Positions 18,535 through 27,367 of a DNA stretch of 64,000 bases are shown here, in pieces. The DNA comes from a gamma proteobacterium SCGC AB-629-P17. Its GTDB lineage: Bacteria; Pseudomonadota; Gammaproteobacteria; PS1; Pseudothioglobaceae. Position 1 is the stretch's first letter; each line of letters begins with the position of its first letter. The stretch spans positions 1-64,000 of the forward strand of contig KB889802.1 in the NCBI GenBank assembly GCA_000372785.1, in the 5' to 3' direction. A program made the translations under genes and the position numbers. Under the pieces are notes generated by a model. That model was not told where the DNA came from. It was given only the letters and a program-made list of their open reading frames with translations, and did not search any database.

Positions 18535-18560
18535 AAAAAGCCCGATTAATTGGGCTTTTT
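18535..18560. terminator. bidirectional terminator between htpG and trmJ
   Basis: AAAAAGCCC / GGGCTTTTT, a 9-bp stem around an eight-base GATTAATT loop, with A/T tracts on both sides. It lies 16 bases past the htpG stop and includes the trmJ stop codon in its loop, so it can serve both convergent genes. Confidence 0.9.
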
Positions 18561-19313
18561 ATTGAATGGCTTAATGCTTTTAAGAATTCCTCTCAGGATA
18601 GCCACCTCTTCTTTTTCCGGATAACTACGACCAAACAATCTCCTAAGACGACGCATTAGTAAGCTTTTTAGTCGCTTCTCGTCAAAATAATCAATATGCT
18701 CGAGGACCTGTTCAAGATGAACATAAAAGCCTTCTAACTCTTCAAAACTCGCCAATTCGTTGCTAGAGTTCTCAAAATCTATCTGGATATTATTGACAAA
18801 GTTTTGATAAGCGAATACCTGAATCGCAGATGCAACATTCAATGAAAAATAATCAGGATTACCAGGAATGGTCATGAGAATGTGACATAGGTCTAATTCT
18901 TCATTAGTAAGTCCAGAATTCTCGGTCCCAAAAATAACAGCGACCTGTTGTTTCGATTTAGCTAGAGTTTTTTGTATTTCGTTACAAGTGTCTAATACAT
19001 CCATCTGTTTCCATTTAATGTTACGTTGACGAGCACTTGCACCTATAACCAAATGAACTCCATCTAATGCTTCCTCTAAAGAACTACAAACAACGGCATT
19101 TGATAAAACATCGTCTGCACCACTGGCTCTTGCAGTTGCTGCAGCAGAGGGATATTTATTAGGATTAACTAAAAACAATCGAGACAGTGACATATTTTTC
19201 ATAGCCCTTGCGGCTGCTCCAATATTGCCAGGCTCTGTAGTCTCCACCATGACAATCCTCACTTTATCAAAAGCCGGCGAGGTATAATTCGTGTCTTTAA
19301 TTATTTGGCTCAT
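18546..19313 (-). CDS. trmJ: tRNA (cytidine/uridine-2'-O)-methyltransferase TrmJ
   Basis: SPOUT-class enzyme that 2'-O-methylates position 32 of tRNAs. The 255 residues begin with the SPOUT fold (VRIVMVETTEPGNIGAAARA and LFLVNPNKYPS). They carry the SAM-knot motifs VIFGTENSGLTNEEL and IPGNPDYFSLNVASAIQ, then a ~90-residue C-terminal extension with RRLRRLFGRSYPEKEEV that is typical of TrmJ. The start is only five bases from the divergent suhB start, so each promoter must lie inside the other gene. The same trmJ/suhB divergence occurs in other gammaproteobacteria. Confidence 0.95.
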   Translation of the reverse strand: MSQIIKDTNYTSPAFDKVRIVMVETTEPGNIGAAARAMKNMSLSRLFLVNPNKYPSAAATARASGADDVLSNAVVCSSLEEALDGVHLVIGASARQRNIKWKQMDVLDTCNEIQKTLAKSKQQVAVIFGTENSGLTNEELDLCHILMTIPGNPDYFSLNVASAIQVFAYQNFVNNIQIDFENSSNELASFEELEGFYVHLEQVLEHIDYFDEKRLKSLLMRRLRRLFGRSYPEKEEVAILRGILKSIKPFNKKPN

Positions 19314-19318
19314 TAACC

Positions 19319-20119
19319 ATGCATCCTACCGTTAATATTGCAGTTCGAGCTGCCCGTGCAGCTGGTGATGTTGTCCTCAGGTATCACAACCAAATCGATT
19401 TACTGACCATCGAAAATAAGTCAGAAAATGACTTTGTTTCTGAGGTCGATAAAGCGGCTGAAAATGCCATTATAAACGAGATTAAAAAAGCCTTTCCAGA
19501 ACATTCGATTTTAGGGGAAGAGACGGGGGAGATTCTGGGAGATAGTTCTTATCAGTGGGTTATTGACCCTTTAGACGGAACAACAAACTATTTGCATGGC
19601 TTTCCGCAATATGCCATCTCTATCGCCTTATTTGAAAAAAAGATTTTAACCCATGGTGTCGTTTATGACCCTTTTAAGGAGGAACTCTTCACGGCTTCAA
19701 AGGGTGAAGGTGCTTACCTCAATAATGAAAGAATGAGAGTTACCAGTACAAATGGTCTTCAAAACACATTAATTGGCACAGGATTTCCTTTCAGGCATCC
19801 ACAACACCTTGATTGCTACCTAAAAACTTTTAAGGCTATTCACCCCCATGTGTCTGGCATTCGTAGGGCAGGATCTGCTGCACTTGACTTAGCTTACTTA
19901 GCTGCTGGACGTTTGGATGGTTTCTGGGAAATTGGACTTAACTCTTGGGATATAGCTGCTGGAGCTTTATTGGTGAAAGAGGCAGGTGGATTTATTGGAG
20001 ACTTCTCAGGCAGAGACCAGTACTTAGAGACAGGTAATGTTGTCGCCGGAAATGCCGATGTCTACAAAATCTTGCTAAAAACAATACACCCGCACCTAAC
20101 TCAAGAATTGCAACGATAA
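19319..20119 (+). CDS. suhB: inositol-1-monophosphatase family protein SuhB
   Basis: Mg-dependent phosphatase; in E. coli SuhB also joins the rRNA antitermination complex. The 266 residues have the metal sites GEETG, WVIDPLDGTTNYLHGFPQ and NSWDIAAGALLVKEAGG in the expected order, and normal length. The start ATG at 19319 has little Shine-Dalgarno sequence and lies five bases from the divergent trmJ start, so the leader must be very short or transcription must begin within trmJ. Confidence 0.95.
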   Translation: MHPTVNIAVRAARAAGDVVLRYHNQIDLLTIENKSENDFVSEVDKAAENAIINEIKKAFPEHSILGEETGEILGDSSYQWVIDPLDGTTNYLHGFPQYAISIALFEKKILTHGVVYDPFKEELFTASKGEGAYLNNERMRVTSTNGLQNTLIGTGFPFRHPQHLDCYLKTFKAIHPHVSGIRRAGSAALDLAYLAAGRLDGFWEIGLNSWDIAAGALLVKEAGGFIGDFSGRDQYLETGNVVAGNADVYKILLKTIHPHLTQELQR

Positions 20120-20236
20120 AAATTGTTCAGTCAACTAAAGTCTATTTTATGTGGCTATAGATTAATATATTCACCATCACACATCAAACGAAATTTGGAC
20201 ATTTGTACTAAGTTCAAATTAAAATATAATGAATAT

Positions 20237-23200
20237 ATGAAAAAACTCTTTCTGCTCTTACTGCTATCTCTTGGTTTAACTGCTATCTCTTATGCTGGCC
20301 CTTATGACGACTGGCCTGATGATGCTATATGTATGTGGCTTGACATGAAGCCAACACATGCAGGTTATCTAGGGGAAGCTAAAAAAAGAAGTCTAACTTG
20401 CGAGGGTGGTAAAGCTGTTGCAGGTGCAGCTCCAGCAAAAACTACGACTAGTACTAAAAGTACAACTTCTAGTAAGAAAACAACTTCTACTAGTCCTTCG
20501 TCAGTCTGGAAAGACAATGGTGTTTCAGATAACGTTGCGAAGCAACTCTCTAAGGTTGGAGTGAATTCTACTATTAACTATATGGGTGAAACCTATTATT
20601 ACACTATTAATAGCAGCAAAATAAATAATAACATTGATAAAGTAAAACAAGTTTTCAATGACGGATTTAGCCACTTTACATACGTTATTTCTAACACAAA
20701 TAAATTCTATCTTGATAGATGTGTAAAAATTCGAGGCTTTAATGAAGCAAAAGATCAGTGGAATATTATTAAAAGTGATTTTTCAACTTCCTGCCTTGAT
20801 AAAGATTCCATTTCTTCAATGTCTAAGTCCATTAAAAAGCAAATATTAGAAGTCCTTTTAGAAATCCCAGATGCCGTATTTGTTATAAGCTTGAAGTCTG
20901 GATTTGAATTTAAACATTACTTACCAAATGGCATAAACCAGAATATATGGCTCACTGAATTTGAGCAGAAAAAATCTGTACGGGATGGCTTTAATGATCA
21001 ATGGAGATTGATAGCTGAAGATCTAAAGGATATACCTGAGGATAATTTAGTCTTCAATCTTCTTAATGAGCCAGAGTTTGAGAACTTTAAAGGGGGTAAT
21101 GCTCGAAAAACATGGGAAAAATGGACAACAGAGACGGTAGATGTTATTCGAGCTATTTCTCCAGAGAGAACTATCATTATTGAAGGGATTTATAAAGGTC
21201 TTTTTGCAAGACATAATGGTCCCGCAAACGTTATCAGGCCAATTTCAAGAAAAAATATCGTATACGGATTTCACTATTATCCGAATGAAGAATGGGCTAA
21301 ACAAGATTATTATGGCATAAGAGGAAAAGGCGTTCCTATGCCCTCACTCAATAAGTCTAAAAATGATTTTAGACAACTGGTTGATTATTCCAATTCTTAC
21401 AAAGTCCCTGTAGCAGTTACTGAAATAGCAATTACTGGCCCTTGTGAAGGTTATGGTCCTTTACAAGAAGATAATGCCAAATACGCTGAAATGGCTTATG
21501 AGGCATTAGTGCCTAATGGAATCGGCATGACTTTTTGGGGCCTTGAAAGCTTAATGTCTCCTTATCAGCGTATTAAAGGTCGCTGCTACGATCTTTTTGA
21601 CAAAGAATTGATTCCTGATGACATGTTATTTAAAGCACTAAGATTAACACCGAAATTAACGACAGCAACTACGACTAAAATCAATAAAACTGATAAAACA
21701 ACTAAAGTAGCAACATCCGATTTAGAAATTTCTGGTAAATCTGTTGGCCAATTCAACATGAAGAAACTCAGTGAAAACTCCAATCCAAAGCTCGGAGTCT
21801 TTTCTACCATTACCAATTCATTTGATGTAAACCAAGACGGGCATGATGACTTAATAGTTGGCAATACTAATTTGAACTCTGATGATCGAAACCAGCAAAA
21901 CGAATTTGCTAAGCCCGTTATTTTGTTTTGGGATAACAACATTAAAGAATATGTTGTCAATGATGATGTCCAAAAAGCCCTGCCCTTTATGTATTACCCT
22001 AGGAGAATTCATGTCTCAATTAACCCAAAAACCGGGTTGACGCATTTGTTCATTGCTGATACTGGTTTTGACTTATTTAATTATGATTTTTCCAAAGGCA
22101 TAGCTAATCTTCCACCGAATTGCGGCGCACAAAACCATCTGATTACTTATGACCCATCCTCAGGCAAAGCCTCTGAGATTCAGTTGCCAAAATTATATGA
22201 TTACTCTCATGGACTTGCTGCAGCGGATCTCAATGGAGATCAAATAACCGATTATGTATTACTTAATAGCCCTTACATTAAGTTTCCAGCAAAATGTTCA
22301 TTTAATGGTATGGCTTATACAAATGAAAGCTATATTCTTTATTCAAACAAAAACGGCGGCTTTGATAGGGTTGATATTGAAATTAACTACAAGGGTTATT
22401 CAAAAGCACCGACAATAACTTCCGGCATAGCGATTGTTGATGATAACAATGATGCTTTCTTACTAGTGGGTATGGAAGGTTCTGGAAGTGGTATATACGC
22501 ACTCAAGCAAGACTCAAAAGCCTCATTTACTGAAACCAGCAGAGTTAATGCTCCAGTAATTATGAGAGAGGGGGATAATCCGGGTGCATATTCAGAGGTT
22601 CTTTATGCTGATTTAGATTCAGATGGTTCAAAAGAAGTTGTTGCTAGTATTAATACTCAAAGTTGGAAAGGTCGATATATACAACTCCTTGATTTTAGCA
22701 ATGGCGAACTCAGAGATAGGTCTGAGGATGTAGTTCAGTTACCTTCAAATACAATAAAAACAGGTAACGATTGGTGCCATCATTTATTTTTTAATGAAAA
22801 AACAGCCTGGAATCAGCCGATTTTAACTTGTACTCATCTTACTGCACTTTCTAAATCTAAAGGTTATTTCTATACATGGACAAAAAACAAACTACAGTTT
22901 GCAAAAATCAAATCAAAAAACTTAAGCCAATGGGTCAAACGGTTCTATCCAGTAACTATAGATCAGAAAACTGTTTTTTTAGGGCAGGAAATTCATGGTG
23001 AAAGAAATGTTAACGGTTTTTCATTTTATGACTCAATTAAACTTTATTTAATTGAACCTCCACTGAGTGAAGCAGAAGTAGTTGCCACTAAAGAAAAGGA
23101 AGAAGTTGCAGCTAATGTTCAAACTACCGAACTATTAACAAACATTGAAACATCAAATGCTTTTGATGGCTCTTATACATTTACGCTTATTGTACCGCCT

Positions 23201-23476
23201 ATGGATGGGCTTGGATATGGCACTCTAGAAATAAATAAAGGCATAGTAACTATTAGCAAAGATAGTAAAGGTATGGTAGCACCAAAGTATGATAGTTTTG
23301 AGGGTCGAATTGACCAAAATGGAGACATTGTGGCTACTTTTTATTTTAACCCTTGTAACAAATGTGGCTTTGAAGATAAATCAGTCGTGTTTAAAGGAAA
23401 TATCAATAAGAAAAAGCTAAGTGGCATGTACAACGATATTCAAATTTATTTCTATTTATCAAGTAAACAATTTTAG
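20237..23476 (+). CDS. secreted GH5-like glycoside hydrolase with FG-GAP/VCBS-type repeats
   Basis: The frame is open from 20123, but the real start is ATG 20237, which begins a clear signal peptide (MKKLFLLLLLSLGL, cleavage after SYA). The protein has 1079 residues. Parts in order: a short Cys-containing segment (DDAICMWLDMKPTHAGYL); a Thr/Ser/Lys linker; a catalytic domain of about 380 residues; a second linker; a repeat region of about 480 residues; and a C-terminal domain with CNKCGF. The catalytic domain resembles glycoside hydrolase family 5: FNLLNEPEF supplies the acid/base Glu, GFHYYPNEEW the substrate-site His/Tyr, PVAVTEIAI the nucleophile Glu, and MTFWGLES the conserved Trp. The repeats carry calcium-binding D-x-N-x-D-G-like motifs (DVNQDGHDDL, DLNGDQITDY, DLDSDGSKEV). 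The substrate is unknown, perhaps a beta-glucan or mannan. It stands alone, between suhB and yciK. Confidence 0.8.
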   Translation: MKKLFLLLLLSLGLTAISYAGPYDDWPDDAICMWLDMKPTHAGYLGEAKKRSLTCEGGKAVAGAAPAKTTTSTKSTTSSKKTTSTSPSSVWKDNGVSDNVAKQLSKVGVNSTINYMGETYYYTINSSKINNNIDKVKQVFNDGFSHFTYVISNTNKFYLDRCVKIRGFNEAKDQWNIIKSDFSTSCLDKDSISSMSKSIKKQILEVLLEIPDAVFVISLKSGFEFKHYLPNGINQNIWLTEFEQKKSVRDGFNDQWRLIAEDLKDIPEDNLVFNLLNEPEFENFKGGNARKTWEKWTTETVDVIRAISPERTIIIEGIYKGLFARHNGPANVIRPISRKNIVYGFHYYPNEEWAKQDYYGIRGKGVPMPSLNKSKNDFRQLVDYSNSYKVPVAVTEIAITGPCEGYGPLQEDNAKYAEMAYEALVPNGIGMTFWGLESLMSPYQRIKGRCYDLFDKELIPDDMLFKALRLTPKLTTATTTKINKTDKTTKVATSDLEISGKSVGQFNMKKLSENSNPKLGVFSTITNSFDVNQDGHDDLIVGNTNLNSDDRNQQNEFAKPVILFWDNNIKEYVVNDDVQKALPFMYYPRRIHVSINPKTGLTHLFIADTGFDLFNYDFSKGIANLPPNCGAQNHLITYDPSSGKASEIQLPKLYDYSHGLAAADLNGDQITDYVLLNSPYIKFPAKCSFNGMAYTNESYILYSNKNGGFDRVDIEINYKGYSKAPTITSGIAIVDDNNDAFLLVGMEGSGSGIYALKQDSKASFTETSRVNAPVIMREGDNPGAYSEVLYADLDSDGSKEVVASINTQSWKGRYIQLLDFSNGELRDRSEDVVQLPSNTIKTGNDWCHHLFFNEKTAWNQPILTCTHLTALSKSKGYFYTWTKNKLQFAKIKSKNLSQWVKRFYPVTIDQKTVFLGQEIHGERNVNGFSFYDSIKLYLIEPPLSEAEVVATKEKEEVAANVQTTELLTNIETSNAFDGSYTFTLIVPPMDGLGYGTLEINKGIVTISKDSKGMVAPKYDSFEGRIDQNGDIVATFYFNPCNKCGFEDKSVVFKGNINKKKLSGMYNDIQIYFYLSSKQF

Positions 23477-23560
23477 TAATTATCTATTTCAATTAACTAT
23501 ATTCACACTTTGAATGGTACGGGGAGCCTAACACCCCTACATAGTCATTTCCTGAAAGAA

Positions 23561-24313
23561 TTAAGGGTGAAGTAAAGCCAATTGCTTACCATTGTATTTC
23601 GAACTAATAGGCAACATCAAATATACTATTGCTGAGCTCTTGCTTTCCGGTAAAGGGTTTTTAGTTGTGTCTTCTGCAGGGTATGCTGCCCTTCTCATCT
23701 CTGTTCTCATCACTCCAGGATCTAGGGTATTGACTCTAATATTTGTCTTTTCCAGCTCTTCGGAAAGTGTTTTAGCAAAACCTTCAACAGCAAATTTACT
23801 CACTCCATAGGCTCCCCAATAAGCTTTCGCTTCTCTGCCTTGTTCTGCCGACAGAAACAATATTCTTGCATCGTCTGATTTGTTGAGTAGTGGAATCAAA
23901 AACTGTGTCAGCATAAAAGGCCCATTCAGATTGATCTGCAATGTGGAATACCATAATTTAATGTCGTATTGATCAACCGGCATCATCGTACCTAGAATGG
24001 CAGCATTATGAATCAGCCCATCGAGCCTTTCAAATTGATTAAATATGTCGTCTTGAAGTGACTGGTAATTCTCAGGGGTTGCTCCTTCTATATCTAACGG
24101 ATACAGAATTGGCTCTTGAAAGCCTTTTTCAATGACGGCATCATAGGCATACTCCAAAGAGCCTAAGTCTCGACCCAACATGATTACCGTTGCGCCAGCC
24201 TTAGATAAATCCATTGTCATAGCCAAACCAAAACCTCGGTTTGCCCCCGTCACCAATATAACTTTGCCTTTAAGTTCGCCTTCTCTAACTTTATGGCTTG
24301 AAGGGATTATCAT
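23561..24313 (-). CDS. yciK: short-chain dehydrogenase/reductase, YciK-like
   Basis: NAD(P)-dependent oxidoreductase of unknown substrate. The 250 residues have the Rossmann motif VTGANRGFGLAM (TGxxxGxG), HNAAILG (the NAG-like motif), the Ser of LFLSAEQGREAKAYWGAY, the catalytic YGVSK, and NTLDPGVMRTEMR. The pattern of the last motif resembles E. coli YciK. The start ATG overlaps the rmuC stop as ATGA, so it is co-transcribed with rmuC. A short GGGG/CCCC hairpin lies in the 84 bp after the stop. Confidence 0.85.
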   Translation of the reverse strand: MIIPSSHKVREGELKGKVILVTGANRGFGLAMTMDLSKAGATVIMLGRDLGSLEYAYDAVIEKGFQEPILYPLDIEGATPENYQSLQDDIFNQFERLDGLIHNAAILGTMMPVDQYDIKLWYSTLQINLNGPFMLTQFLIPLLNKSDDARILFLSAEQGREAKAYWGAYGVSKFAVEGFAKTLSEELEKTNIRVNTLDPGVMRTEMRRAAYPAEDTTKNPLPESKSSAIVYLMLPISSKYNGKQLALLHP

Positions 24314-25449
24314 TCACTCAATTTCTTTTTTGGAGCTACGCCGAGCGTTTTAATTTTTTCTGCTCTACTTATTAAATTACCTTTCCCTGTAGCAAGCTTT
24401 TTACGTGCCTCAGAATAACCATCTTTGGCTTTATCTAAATGACCTTCTACCCTATCCAGCTCTTCAACAAAGAGTGCTAGCTTGTCATACATAGCACCAG
24501 CCTGTCTCGCTATTTCTTCAGAGTTTTTGTTTTGATTAGCAGTTTGCCACATAACATTGACTAACTTTAAGCTCATACTCAGCGAAGATGGAGAAACCAA
24601 CAAAATGTTTTTTTTAAGAGCATCACTGTGTAAACTTTGTTTTTTGTTGTATGCGCTCAAGAGCGCCCCTTCAATGGGGATAAATACAAAAATAAAGTCA
24701 AGTGTTTTAACACCTTCTAGGTTTTCGTATTCCTTGAGGCTTATATTATTAACTTGGTTTTCTATTGATTTAACATGTTTATTTAGTGCTTCTTCGTTTG
24801 ATGTATCTTCAACATAATTTCTATAATCTTTGAGAGAAACTTTTGAGTCAATAACGATATCTTTTTCATCGGGTAAATGCAGTATTACATCGGGCTGATA
24901 TATTTCGCCAGTTTCACTTTTCATTTGTTTCTGCGTATCAAACTCATAGCCTTCTCTAAATCCAAAGCTTGTCAACATTGAGCTTAATATTTCCTCTCCC
25001 CAGTTACCCTGATATTTGTTGTCATATGTCAGAGCATTAGTGAGGTCTTGAGCAGTTTGCTGGGTCTCTAAATTTGCCTTGTGCAAGCTTTTTATTTGCT
25101 CACCTAGAGAAGTCCTCTCTTTCAGTTGTTCTGTGGTAATTGTCTCGATTCTCTCTCTAAAACTCTTAATTTGAGTTTGAAGCGGTGTTAAAAGTTCAGA
25201 GTTATCAATTTTTAGCTTGTCGCGATCCTTTTCAAGAATGTCTGAGGCAAGATTTTTAAAGTCAGTATTGACTTGTGATTTAAGTTGATCGACAAACTCC
25301 AACTTCTCGGCGTAATTTTTTTCCTTTTCATCGAGTGTGGTCTTAAGTTGAATGTTTTTTTCACTTAAAGTGAGCAGTTTTTTATTGAGAACATAATAAC
25401 TAGCAAAAGCACCAATCACTAGAGAAACTAGTCCAATTACTATATCCAT
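24310..25449 (-). CDS. rmuC: DNA recombination protein RmuC
   Basis: RmuC proteins limit recombination at inverted repeats and contain a nuclease-like core; the biochemical role is unsettled. The 379 residues start with one membrane helix (VIGLVSLVIGAFASYYVL), followed by a long coiled coil of about 110 residues. The conserved core is GNWGEEILSSMLTSFGFREG, YQPDVILHLPDEKDIVIDSKVSL and FIFVFIPIEGALLSA. It is anchored in the inner membrane facing the cytoplasm. The divergent plsC starts 147 bp away. Confidence 0.95.
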   Translation of the reverse strand: MDIVIGLVSLVIGAFASYYVLNKKLLTLSEKNIQLKTTLDEKEKNYAEKLEFVDQLKSQVNTDFKNLASDILEKDRDKLKIDNSELLTPLQTQIKSFRERIETITTEQLKERTSLGEQIKSLHKANLETQQTAQDLTNALTYDNKYQGNWGEEILSSMLTSFGFREGYEFDTQKQMKSETGEIYQPDVILHLPDEKDIVIDSKVSLKDYRNYVEDTSNEEALNKHVKSIENQVNNISLKEYENLEGVKTLDFIFVFIPIEGALLSAYNKKQSLHSDALKKNILLVSPSSLSMSLKLVNVMWQTANQNKNSEEIARQAGAMYDKLALFVEELDRVEGHLDKAKDGYSEARKKLATGKGNLISRAEKIKTLGVAPKKKLSE

Positions 25450-25596
25450 AAAACGCTTCCTGGATTCAAAATATTATTAGCTCCTTTGTCGACATCACTG
25501 ACTCTATTTTAAAAACATGAATTTACTATCAACAATGTTAGTAAAATTTTAAATAAAACAACTAATAAATTATAACGTTAACCCCCCCTACTAACT

Positions 25597-26301
25597 ATGC
25601 TGTTTTTAAGATCTTTATTGTACTTTATTGGCTCAATTGTCAGTGTTATTTTGATTGCCTTTTGTAGCTTATTTTTTGTATTTTCGCCTTACTCAATACG
25701 CTATAAAGTGATTTCAAAATGGGCATTTTTTTGTATTTGGTGGTTAAGAATTACATTAAATATAACAATAAATATTATTGGTAAAAATAATATTACTGAT
25801 TCACCATGTGTTATTACCTCAAATCATCAATCAACCTGGGAAACGCTTGCTTTCCAAAAAATCTTTCCGGCACACACCTGGGTACTAAAAAAAGAACTCT
25901 TATGGCTGCCTATTTTTGGATGGAGTCTAGCCCTTCTTAAGCCAATAATTATTGATAGAGGAGATAAATTTCAATCAATCAAGAAAGTTATTAAACAAGG
26001 CAAGGACAGATTAAACAATGGAATCTATGTCGTCATCTTTCCTGAAGGGACAAGACAACCATGGGAAAGATTGGGTGATTATCAAAATGGTGCAGCGGCG
26101 ATTGCAAAGTCTTCTGGACATAAAATTCTGCCTGTATATCATAATGCCGGAAAACTATGGCCAAAGGGTAGATTTATCAAAAAACCAGGCATTGTAACGG
26201 TCATTATTGGCGAACCCATATCGGCCTCTAGTGGCTCCGCAGCAGAGATAACTGACAAAATAAAAAATTGGACCCTTGAGCAGGCAAAAAAAATACACTA
26301 G
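25597..26301 (+). CDS. plsC: 1-acyl-sn-glycerol-3-phosphate acyltransferase
   Basis: Acylates lysophosphatidic acid to phosphatidic acid at the inner membrane. The 234 residues start with one or two membrane helices and then carry the acyltransferase blocks: NHQSTWET, WVLKKELLWLPIFGW, FPEGTR and VYHNAGKLWP. The usual H-x4-D catalytic motif reads H-Q-S-T-W-E here, a variant found in one proteobacterial subgroup. The small unknown gene at 26326 follows after 24 bp. Confidence 0.92.
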   Translation: MLFLRSLLYFIGSIVSVILIAFCSLFFVFSPYSIRYKVISKWAFFCIWWLRITLNITINIIGKNNITDSPCVITSNHQSTWETLAFQKIFPAHTWVLKKELLWLPIFGWSLALLKPIIIDRGDKFQSIKKVIKQGKDRLNNGIYVVIFPEGTRQPWERLGDYQNGAAAIAKSSGHKILPVYHNAGKLWPKGRFIKKPGIVTVIIGEPISASSGSAAEITDKIKNWTLEQAKKIH

Positions 26302-26325
26302 TTGTGCTATATTAGAACATGAATT

Positions 26326-26844
26326 ATGCCTAAAACTAAATACAGATTATTTCACCAAAGAACTGCAGAAAAAATTAGGGATGAAGTCAGTCGTCTGAGG
26401 GATTCACTGCTTTTTGGCAGCGAGAAAAAAGTACATAAATTTGGTAAAGTAGACATTACTTGCGATATTGCCACTCTTGAAATTCTGCTATCAGACTATA
26501 TTCTCGATTATGAAAATTCTGAAGCATCAGAAAGGCAATTGACTACCAGGCAAGAATGGCATGATTTTTTGACCAAAACAGAATATCTTAGCTATAACGA
26601 ATGTCTTTTGATACTTTTGGGTGTTAGTCCTACACTTGCCGAGCTTCTTGAACTAAAATTATACAAAATTGATTTGGTAAAAGAAGGCGACCTCCATGGA
26701 GAGCCTTTAAGCCTAATATTTTTTCAAAGAGTGGAAAACCACCTATTAAGAAATAAGTTCAATGCCAAGAAAATAAACACAAAAAAATTTATCGATTGGG
26801 CTCTGGACAATAGACTTTTAAGACAAAATGTTGAAGAAGTTTAA
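26326..26844 (+). CDS. uncharacterised 172-residue protein
   Basis: I do not recognise the family. The protein is soluble, mixed-charge and without signal peptide or membrane helix. Residues 12-30 look like an amphipathic helix (TAEKIRDEVSRLRDSLLFG). The second half shows SYNECLLILLGVSPTLAELL and then KKFIDWALDNRLL, a spacing reminiscent of the E-A-x-x-L-L-x-G-x-x-P ... W-A-h motif found in small plasmid- or phage-associated proteins. That resemblance is from memory and weak. Base composition does not differ visibly from its neighbours. It is probably in the plsC transcript (24-bp gap), and the next gene is convergent. Confidence 0.75.
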   Translation: MPKTKYRLFHQRTAEKIRDEVSRLRDSLLFGSEKKVHKFGKVDITCDIATLEILLSDYILDYENSEASERQLTTRQEWHDFLTKTEYLSYNECLLILLGVSPTLAELLELKLYKIDLVKEGDLHGEPLSLIFFQRVENHLLRNKFNAKKINTKKFIDWALDNRLLRQNVEEV

Positions 26845-26869
26845 TTATATAAACATTGTCTCGGTTTAT

Positions 26870-27292
26870 TTATAGCTCTTTTAAATAAATAGTCGATTTG
26901 CGTTGATGGTCGTAGCCCTTCTGGCGAGTGAGTGGCAAAGAATTTAAAACTCCCTCAACAAATCCGTGTCGAAGAAAAAACCTACCTCCATACTTTGAAA
27001 GTGCAAAAATACCAATAAGGTCCAAGTCAGAGGCTCTTTTTATTAATTTTTCCATTAATTGTGAGGAAATACCGGTATTGTGATACTCTTTATTGACCAC
27101 CAGAGCATAAATTTCGCCTTTCCTTTCATCTTTATAGTGCCTGAGTGCAGCACAGGCGACTATTTGGTCGCCATCAGTGACAAAAACAAAGTCTTCAAAG
27201 CACTCATTGAGTTGCTCGTAACTTCTTTTTAAAAGCTTTCCATCATCAACATAGGGCTGCATTAAATTGATTAGTTGTGTAATCTTAGTCAA
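26870..27292 (-). CDS. free-standing GNAT acetyltransferase, N-acetylglutamate-synthase-like
   Basis: The 140 residues match the C-terminal GNAT half of ArgA but have no amino-acid-kinase domain in front. Matching blocks are QLINLMQPYVDDGKLLKRSY, ACAALRHY, the acetyl-CoA loop VNKEYHNTGISSQLM (Q/R-x-x-G-x-A variant) and RFFLRHGF, with a KSTIYLKEL end. Such stand-alone domains are known as short N-acetylglutamate synthases in some bacteria. The likely role is acetylating glutamate for arginine synthesis without the kinase-domain feedback site. Another GNAT substrate remains possible. ilvD starts divergently 75 bp away. Confidence 0.82.
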   Translation of the reverse strand: MTKITQLINLMQPYVDDGKLLKRSYEQLNECFEDFVFVTDGDQIVACAALRHYKDERKGEIYALVVNKEYHNTGISSQLMEKLIKRASDLDLIGIFALSKYGGRFFLRHGFVEGVLNSLPLTRQKGYDHQRKSTIYLKEL

Positions 27293-27367
27293 GTTCAGGC
27301 CTCAAATTGATAATAGAAGCGAACTATTTTAGTCTAAAATTTGTATTTTTTTGCTTATTTAAAAGAG

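Noticed and set aside
20123-20236. Upstream extension of the GH5-like protein
   Set aside because: It would bury the obvious signal peptide that begins at ATG 20237.
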